Shown: positions 4,639-9,157 of the stretch, piece by piece
How positions within the stretch are numbered: the stretch's first letter is position 1
How the letters are laid out: every line of letters begins with the position of its first letter
Assembly (NCBI GenBank): GCA_003132105.1
Contig: PKWS01000109.1
Coordinates: 1-9,157, forward strand
DNA: 9,157 nt
Reading direction: 5' to 3'
From: Desulfosporosinus sp.
Lineage (GTDB): Bacteria; Bacillota; Desulfitobacteriia; Desulfitobacteriales; Desulfitobacteriaceae
Translations under genes and position numbers: made by a program
Notes under the pieces: model-generated
What the model was told of the DNA's origin: nothing
What the model saw: only the letters and a program-made list of their open reading frames with translations
Database searches by the model: none

Positions 4639-7591
4639 AAACTGCCTCCCGTGGTGCATGATCTAGAATTTCTGCTATAACATCGTCGGAGTCTAAAAAA
4701 GCTTGGTTTTGGTTCCAGTCTATGCTTCTCCTTGGTTTTAACAGAGTAACTCTTTCACCATCAAAAATCCGTACTGACTTCTGAATATAGACCCATTGGG
4801 AACACTTCTTATTGGCAAGAAGCCAAATCTTCTGAAACACAGAATCGGAAGCAGACCTTATACTGTACGATGATTCAGTACTGGGCTCAATTTCGCAATA
4901 AGCAAAGTCACGTGAAGTAAATATTACAATTTTGTGCGGGATGCCGGCATAGATATTAAGTTGATTGAGGAGCGTATTGCAATATTCGGCAAGCTGCTTA
5001 TCATCTGGAGGCGCCATAATTGATTTAGGCAGTTTGCCCTTGTTAACCTGTAATCTTACTCTAACAAAATCTCTTGCTGACGCTGCCAGTGCAGGCGGAA
5101 CATCGAAAAGAGCTTCTACTATACTGTCTACCTCATCCTGAATATCCCACTCTCCAAAACAATCCTGTTCTTTCTTGTAAATATTCTCATATTCGTTTGC
5201 CAATAATCGCACCGTATCATCATCGAGTCTCGGAATATTTAGAGCTTCTGCTTCTTTTAGCCCAATAATGCTTCTATCAATACCCCACGAAGCGCAATTG
5301 AAAAATAAAATGTATTTTGTAAAACTAGAGTTGAGCAAGAGAGAAAGGGCCAGTAAATAACTCTTGTCATGGGAAGGACACGAAATTGCAATCTGTGGAT
5401 GTGGCACAATGAATGGTTCATCACTATAACGTGCATACCCCACGTTCATAACAAGGTGGGGGGCAGGTATGATCTTAAGTCCGTTCTTTCGCCCCTTCCG
5501 TACGTATTCATAGCCGGGTTTGAGCTGCTCAAGACATTGATTAGGAATTATGAAACGAGACCTACAGGTGGCTATTTTTTTTGTGTTTAGTATCTTTTGC
5601 CCTGCTAAAGCAGGTACATGGTCCAAATCTTCATCAGCAAATGAAGGACGAATCTGAAGCCCAAGTGTCAACGACCATTTCCGTTCTTTTACTAAATCAG
5701 AAAGCTTACAGCTGAAAATTCTTCTCAATCGTTCGATGTTCTTATGATCTCTGTAGTTGCCCCACAGAGCTAACTTCCAGATGTTAGCATGATCTTTATG
5801 TATTCTTTCATAAGGTATAGTTTGGATATCACTTTCGTATACAGTTATTATCCAGCTATACTTAATTCCTAAGGATCGAATCGGAATTTGATTATAAACA
5901 AAAGGAGCAAAATGTATAATATCCGGCTTGTAATCACTTGTGTTCTTACGATATAAGATGGTCACTGCTGGTGCTTCAGCTCTTTTTTCAAAAAGAATGT
6001 ACGCTAGATTAGAGAAGTTTGTTATCTTAACTACAGTGTTGTTTTTAAAAAAAGATTGCCGATATCTCAGAGAATGCTTATTAGTGAGGGAAGTTGCGTG
6101 AACTATGAGTCCTGCAACTCCATCATCGGAAAGAAATTCAGCTGCTTTCCAGGTAAATGCTTCGCATACTCTGTTCCTAGCAACAGGTGAAGTGCGTTTG
6201 TTACGTTCAATCCACCCTACTACATGGTATTCCTCCTCGAAATCGTCAACCTCAAACCAAGGAGGGTTGCCTATCACCCAGTCAAACTTAAAGGGAAACG
6301 AGATCCTCTTATCATCGAAGAAATCACAATTTATAATGTTTGTATTAAGTAACTCTGGGAACTTGAAATCTTCATTTTGATGTAAATCTGGCGGGTCCAA
6401 GAAGGACAGCAGCGTCAGTATTAGACTGAACTGTGTAACAAGGCACGCTTCGTCATTTCTCTCGATGCCATATATGTTGTTGAGCAATATGTTTTTCAAT
6501 ATATCAGGGCTTAGTTTTTGACGCCCATCTTTTTCAAGTTCCATCTCGATTAGCTTCCTGTACACCAACACGAGGAAGACGCCAGAGCCACAACAAGGAT
6601 CTAGTACTTTCGTAGAGGAGGTGAGTGGGCTACATCCGTCGATTTCAGAAATAACGTAGTCAGCCAAGGGCTCAGGAGTATAGTAAGCACCTACTTTGTC
6701 TCCCTTGCCCTCAACATGCAAGAATTGCTCATATATTGATGACAATAGCTCTATGGGAATGTACGAGAAATCATACAGGGAGAAGTCGAGAGATAACTGG
6801 CCGAGAGGCTCATCTCCCCAAAAAACACCTGAGATCAATGATATTACATCATCAGTTATAGATCCATCTGGAACAAATGGGAAAATGGTGCCTTCAAACC
6901 TTCTATCAAGCAAAGCTGACAAATGCATAAAATCAGCTAAAGTTGTTGTCCTTCCAAAGATGGAGCGTGCTTCTATCCCATTTTTAAGCAGCCATTCGTC
7001 TGACAAGATACGTCTATCTCTCAAATAGGAGAAATAGATGAATTTGCCGATAACTGAGTGAGTGCTAGCGGGATTTAATTGTTTTTCTTTGACAAGATAT
7101 TCATCTAATTTCTCAAGGTTTTGCAATAAATGTCGGTCAATCCGGTTTTCTATTTTTAACTTCCTGGCGTGAGTATGCCAAATATTTCCAGAGTCTATCT
7201 CTGAGGAATGGAAAGTACTGAGTGATTTCATGGCTTCAAACATATCGGACAACATTACATCCATCAGTACATCATGTGCATCATCAGAATGAAAGCTGAA
7301 GCCAGAGTAGATCCTTACCTGAGATGGTAGGAATATCATCACAAATGCGACGTTGCCTAGGTTCCATAATTTCTTTCTTATTTCCCGAGCGTCTTCGAGA
7401 GTATTAGCTTCTGAAACAACAACTGCTTTTCTAAGCCCAGCGCTAGAAGCTGTTGTAGGGGCTGTTCTGAACATATATGAACCAACTACCCCGGATGCAC
7501 ATAGCGGATTTCTTTCATCAGGTTGGCTGACCTTCCAAAAGGTGGATTTGGTGTACCCCAATTCATCTATCAGACGCGATACTGTAATCAC
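4628..7591 (-). CDS. large N6-adenine DNA methyltransferase (Eco57I-like)
   Basis: The 987-aa protein transfers a methyl group from S-adenosylmethionine to the N6 of adenine in DNA. Visible motifs, in the order of gamma-class N6 enzymes: motif X GAYYTPEPLADYVI (301-314), motif I VLDPCCGSGVFL (329-340), IYGIERND (373-380), and catalytic motif IV WVIGNPPW (438-445). Residues 531-548 resemble the later strand motifs. Residues 600-800 probably form the target-recognition region, and a separate C-terminal domain spans about 835-987. Residues 1-290 show no obvious PD-(D/E)XK triad, so cleavage is probably left to the nuclease encoded next. Most Type IIG enzymes, in contrast, fuse both functions. 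The start is GTG 7589-7591, with AAGGG about 6 nt upstream; the frame is closed by a stop further up (7649-7651). There is no frameshift or missing motif, so it looks functional. Confidence 0.92.
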   Translation of the reverse strand: MITVSRLIDELGYTKSTFWKVSQPDERNPLCASGVVGSYMFRTAPTTASSAGLRKAVVVSEANTLEDAREIRKKLWNLGNVAFVMIFLPSQVRIYSGFSFHSDDAHDVLMDVMLSDMFEAMKSLSTFHSSEIDSGNIWHTHARKLKIENRIDRHLLQNLEKLDEYLVKEKQLNPASTHSVIGKFIYFSYLRDRRILSDEWLLKNGIEARSIFGRTTTLADFMHLSALLDRRFEGTIFPFVPDGSITDDVISLISGVFWGDEPLGQLSLDFSLYDFSYIPIELLSSIYEQFLHVEGKGDKVGAYYTPEPLADYVISEIDGCSPLTSSTKVLDPCCGSGVFLVLVYRKLIEMELEKDGRQKLSPDILKNILLNNIYGIERNDEACLVTQFSLILTLLSFLDPPDLHQNEDFKFPELLNTNIINCDFFDDKRISFPFKFDWVIGNPPWFEVDDFEEEYHVVGWIERNKRTSPVARNRVCEAFTWKAAEFLSDDGVAGLIVHATSLTNKHSLRYRQSFFKNNTVVKITNFSNLAYILFEKRAEAPAVTILYRKNTSDYKPDIIHFAPFVYNQIPIRSLGIKYSWIITVYESDIQTIPYERIHKDHANIWKLALWGNYRDHKNIERLRRIFSCKLSDLVKERKWSLTLGLQIRPSFADEDLDHVPALAGQKILNTKKIATCRSRFIIPNQCLEQLKPGYEYVRKGRKNGLKIIPAPHLVMNVGYARYSDEPFIVPHPQIAISCPSHDKSYLLALSLLLNSSFTKYILFFNCASWGIDRSIIGLKEAEALNIPRLDDDTVRLLANEYENIYKKEQDCFGEWDIQDEVDSIVEALFDVPPALAASARDFVRVRLQVNKGKLPKSIMAPPDDKQLAEYCNTLLNQLNIYAGIPHKIVIFTSRDFAYCEIEPSTESSYSIRSASDSVFQKIWLLANKKCSQWVYIQKSVRIFDGERVTLLKPRRSIDWNQNQAFLDSDDVIAEILDHAPREAVYAQ

Positions 7592-7673
7592 CGTGAGCCC
7601 TTTTTGTGCAGCATTATTAGACAGGTTTGGGCGTCCTGACCCAGACTTTCAGATTTTGGATAAACTTCTTAAA

Positions 7674-7702
7674 TTTATATATTAAATTGCTCGAAAGGTC
7701 AA
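7674..7702 (-). promoter_or_regulatory. sigma70-type promoter of the methyltransferase-nuclease operon
   Basis: On the minus strand TTGACC (-35, 7697-7702) and TATAAA (-10, 7674-7679) are separated by exactly 17 nt. Transcription would start near 7667, giving a leader of about 75 nt before the GTG at 7591. No clear operator palindrome is seen in it. Confidence 0.6.
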
Positions 7703-8185
7703 TTTAGAAAAGGTGGCGTCGCCTTCATGTATGGAGGATTGCGACATTCAATCTCTGGGGACAGGGTTGAAGACAGCGAACGATCGCGTTGGTTAAACTT
7801 TTTCTCGTTTCCCACGGCAAATTGTCACACAAAACCATGCTAGGGGAGTTCGCCAGGAGAGCTTTAGCTTAGTGTCTGATTTGAGTAAAAATCTGTAAAA
7901 GCAAGCATACGGCCAGGTTATCGAAGGTGTCTTTCCCGAAATCGGAACTATGAGGCGGTGAGGGGCCTTAACTGGTCGTTGCGTAAAAAACAGACTTTCT
8001 GGACTTTACCGATATCAGGAAGGAGGGGTTTGGGTTTAACCAGATGGTTTATCAAAAAGAGTTCTTTTTGGGCCACTCAAAACTTATTGTTACGTTATAA
8101 GGTTTATAATAATATTTGAAGAACTATTTATGTGAACCGAAATACCTTGATTCCGCGTGCTGCGACAATAACGAGAGGAGTGCAA
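7703..8185. other. stretch without a supported gene
   Basis: I see no convincing gene. Small plus-strand frames exist (38 codons from ATG 7727, and about 75 codons without a good start ending near 8117), but none has a ribosome site or recognisable motif. The only structure is a perfect inverted repeat, CAAAAAGA-GT-TCTTTTTG, at 8053-8070. No Tn3-type 38-bp end (GGGG...TAAG) is visible ahead of the TnpA remnant. Confidence 0.5.
8053..8070. repeat. 8-bp perfect inverted repeat
   Basis: CAAAAAGA and TCTTTTTG flank GT. The AT-rich arms and very short loop make a terminator unlikely. It could be a protein-binding site or chance. Confidence 0.35.
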
Positions 8186-8336
8186 ATGCCCCGTCGTTCG
8201 ATATTGCTCTCCGCCGAGTATGACAGCTCGCAATGCCCGACGCCATAGACGGCTAATCCGGCAGTACACCTCCAACAAAACAGACCTTTCGATCATTCGC
8301 CAGCATCGCGGACCAACGAACCGGGTGGGCTTCGCC
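8186..8336 (+). pseudogene. tnpA: Tn3-family transposase (TnpA) N-terminal remnant
   Basis: Three consecutive reading frames together reproduce the start of a Tn3-family TnpA. MPRRSIL is read from ATG 8186, with AGGAG 5 nt upstream, and continues SAEYDS. AMPDAIDG follows in a second frame from 8230. The third frame, from 8253, gives LIRQYTSNKTDLSIIRQHRG and then PTNRVGFA. This matches the known pattern of an MPRRSILS start, an LPD segment, a YT..DL..IRQ.RG segment and NRLGFAVQL. Small insertions or deletions near 8225 and 8250 explain the frame changes. Faint similarity may continue to about 8390 (HLGRYKVPRGA in another frame). A full TnpA is about 1,000 aa, so over 90 percent is gone. Confidence 0.75.
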
Positions 8337-8399
8337 GACCGACCGTTGCTGCAATAAGTCTGTCCACCTCGGCCGTTACAAGGTGCCCCGTGGGGCAAT

Positions 8400-8949
8400 A
8401 ATCAACTGCGAGCTATACTTATCTGCAGATTTCCCTAGCGATTGCTGGAGCGACTTATTGGTGATCCTTTCAAAAGACGGAAGACGGCAGCGCTGCGTCT
8501 AGCGTGCTGAGTGGTAACTATTTGTAATATTTGGCTTAATAATGATATCATAATATATCGATTATGGTGATGGAGATGGTGAACGTGTTGTTTGACCAAG
8601 CTTCGCCGCTGTTTACCGCTAAAGCCGAATAATAAGTGACTGCAAACTTTCCACCTCCGATATGCGAATATCTCCGCTCCAAGACTAAATCGCATGCAAT
8701 GGCATCACGCGTTTTGGATTTAACCGCTTTATCCAGCCTTTACGCAGGAGCATTTATCTACCAATCGAGTCGCTTTTGGCACTGGTTATCTGACGGTGTC
8801 GGCGTGCATATTTTTATCTAATTGATGTTTATGCCAATACCTTTATCCGGGGCATTTGTAAATCAGTTAGGTCAAGCTTGCATATACAACCATGCAATAT
8901 TACACAGATATTATGAGCATATTTGGACCATTATCAGCATGTCGTAAAT
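8400..8949. other. AT-rich stretch without a supported gene
   Basis: No coding region is supported here. A GTG-initiated 61-codon plus-strand frame (8636-8821) and an 86-codon minus-strand frame (8435-8695) lack ribosome sites and recognisable motifs. A 10-bp palindrome, ATGATATCAT, at 8542-8551 shares its half-site with the larger palindrome at 8969-8986. Confidence 0.5.
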
Positions 8950-8986
8950 TTGACACCTTGCTAATAATATGATATAGTCATATCAT
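8950..8986 (+). promoter_or_regulatory. strong promoter overlapped by a palindromic operator
   Basis: A perfect -35 TTGACA (8950-8955), a 17-nt spacer and -10 TATAGT (8973-8978) form a near-consensus sigma70 promoter. The -10 box lies inside a perfect inverted repeat ATGATAT-AGTC-ATATCAT (8969-8986), where a bound repressor would block polymerase. An ATG at 8985 opens only 9 codons (stop 9012-9014). No gene is supported in the remaining 150 bp, so the target is either lost or beyond the window. Confidence 0.55.
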
Positions 8987-9157
8987 GAAATGTATATTTA
9001 TCAAACAAGTGTAATGTACAATTATTTTCAGCTCAATAACAGTAAACATTTTCCTGCCTCACTGCTATAGCATTTCAGATTAAAATTAAACTGACTATTT
9101 ACATCAGCTAGACCATTTTGTACCTTTAACTTTGTGCTTCAGTTGCAGAATTTGTGG
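8987..9157. other. AT-rich end of window, nothing supported
   Basis: The stretch downstream of the promoter-operator has stops in all plus-strand frames and no ribosome site followed by an open frame. A gene could begin past the window edge. Confidence 0.4.

Noticed and set aside
725..7591. Assignment to DISARM, BREX, Type I or Type III restriction
   Set aside because: Only the generic MTase and helicase parts are shared. The marker genes (DrmA/DrmB, PglZ/BrxC, HsdS, Mod-Res pair) are not in the window.
8090..8398. 102-codon minus-strand ORF
   Set aside because: It is antisense to the recognisable Tn3 TnpA remnant, with Arg/Cys-rich composition typical of a shadow frame.
8435..8821. 86-codon minus-strand and 61-codon plus-strand ORFs
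   Set aside because: They have no ribosome sites or recognised motifs and overlap each other.
1..9157. CRISPR array, tRNA or rRNA genes
   Set aside because: No regularly spaced direct repeats, cloverleaf-type sequence or rRNA-like stretch was seen on either strand.

Overview
The window reads as a decayed bacterial defence island: a restriction-like operon on the minus strand, broken up by remnants of at least three unrelated transposable elements. Base composition is moderately AT-rich, with clear Shine-Dalgarno sites (GGAGG type) and sigma70-like promoters. The element families (IS481-like, ISNCY-like, Tn3) occur widely in Proteobacteria and Desulfobacterota, so such a host is likely. The sequence does not identify the genus.

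Layout, left to right. 1-246: no firm gene; a weak 43-codon minus-strand frame and the promoter of the next element. 247-751: an IS481-like transposase, frameshifted and cut off just after its first catalytic aspartate region. It is fused at about 749-752 to the 3' side of a large minus-strand gene (725-3013), a PLD-nuclease-like domain joined to an SNF2-type helicase, which ends inside helicase motif V. 3014-3330: the helicase leader, with a good promoter, a 13-codon leader ORF, a hairpin of about 38 nt, and a 44-codon minus-strand frame that may be the tail of a lost gene. 3380-3980: the 5' quarter of an ISNCY-like transposase plus an orphan 61-codon ORF with a perfect ribosome site. 4015-4638: a PD-(D/E)XK nuclease-like protein. 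4628-7591: a large N6-adenine DNA methyltransferase that overlaps the nuclease gene by 11 bp. 7674-7702: a strong promoter for that pair. 7703-8185: no gene seen. 8186-8336: the N-terminus of a Tn3-family TnpA, readable only by using three frames. 8400-9157: AT-rich and without a supported gene, but carrying a near-consensus promoter overlapped by a perfect palindrome (8950-8986).

Functional reading: methyltransferase, PD-(D/E)XK nuclease and PLD-SNF2 helicase, all on one strand, look like a modification / cleavage / translocation set, that is, a multi-subunit restriction-type anti-phage system. I cannot match it with confidence to a named system (Type I, Type III, BREX or DISARM). The helicase has lost its last conserved motif, so this copy is probably inactive as a whole, although the methyltransferase-nuclease pair looks intact.
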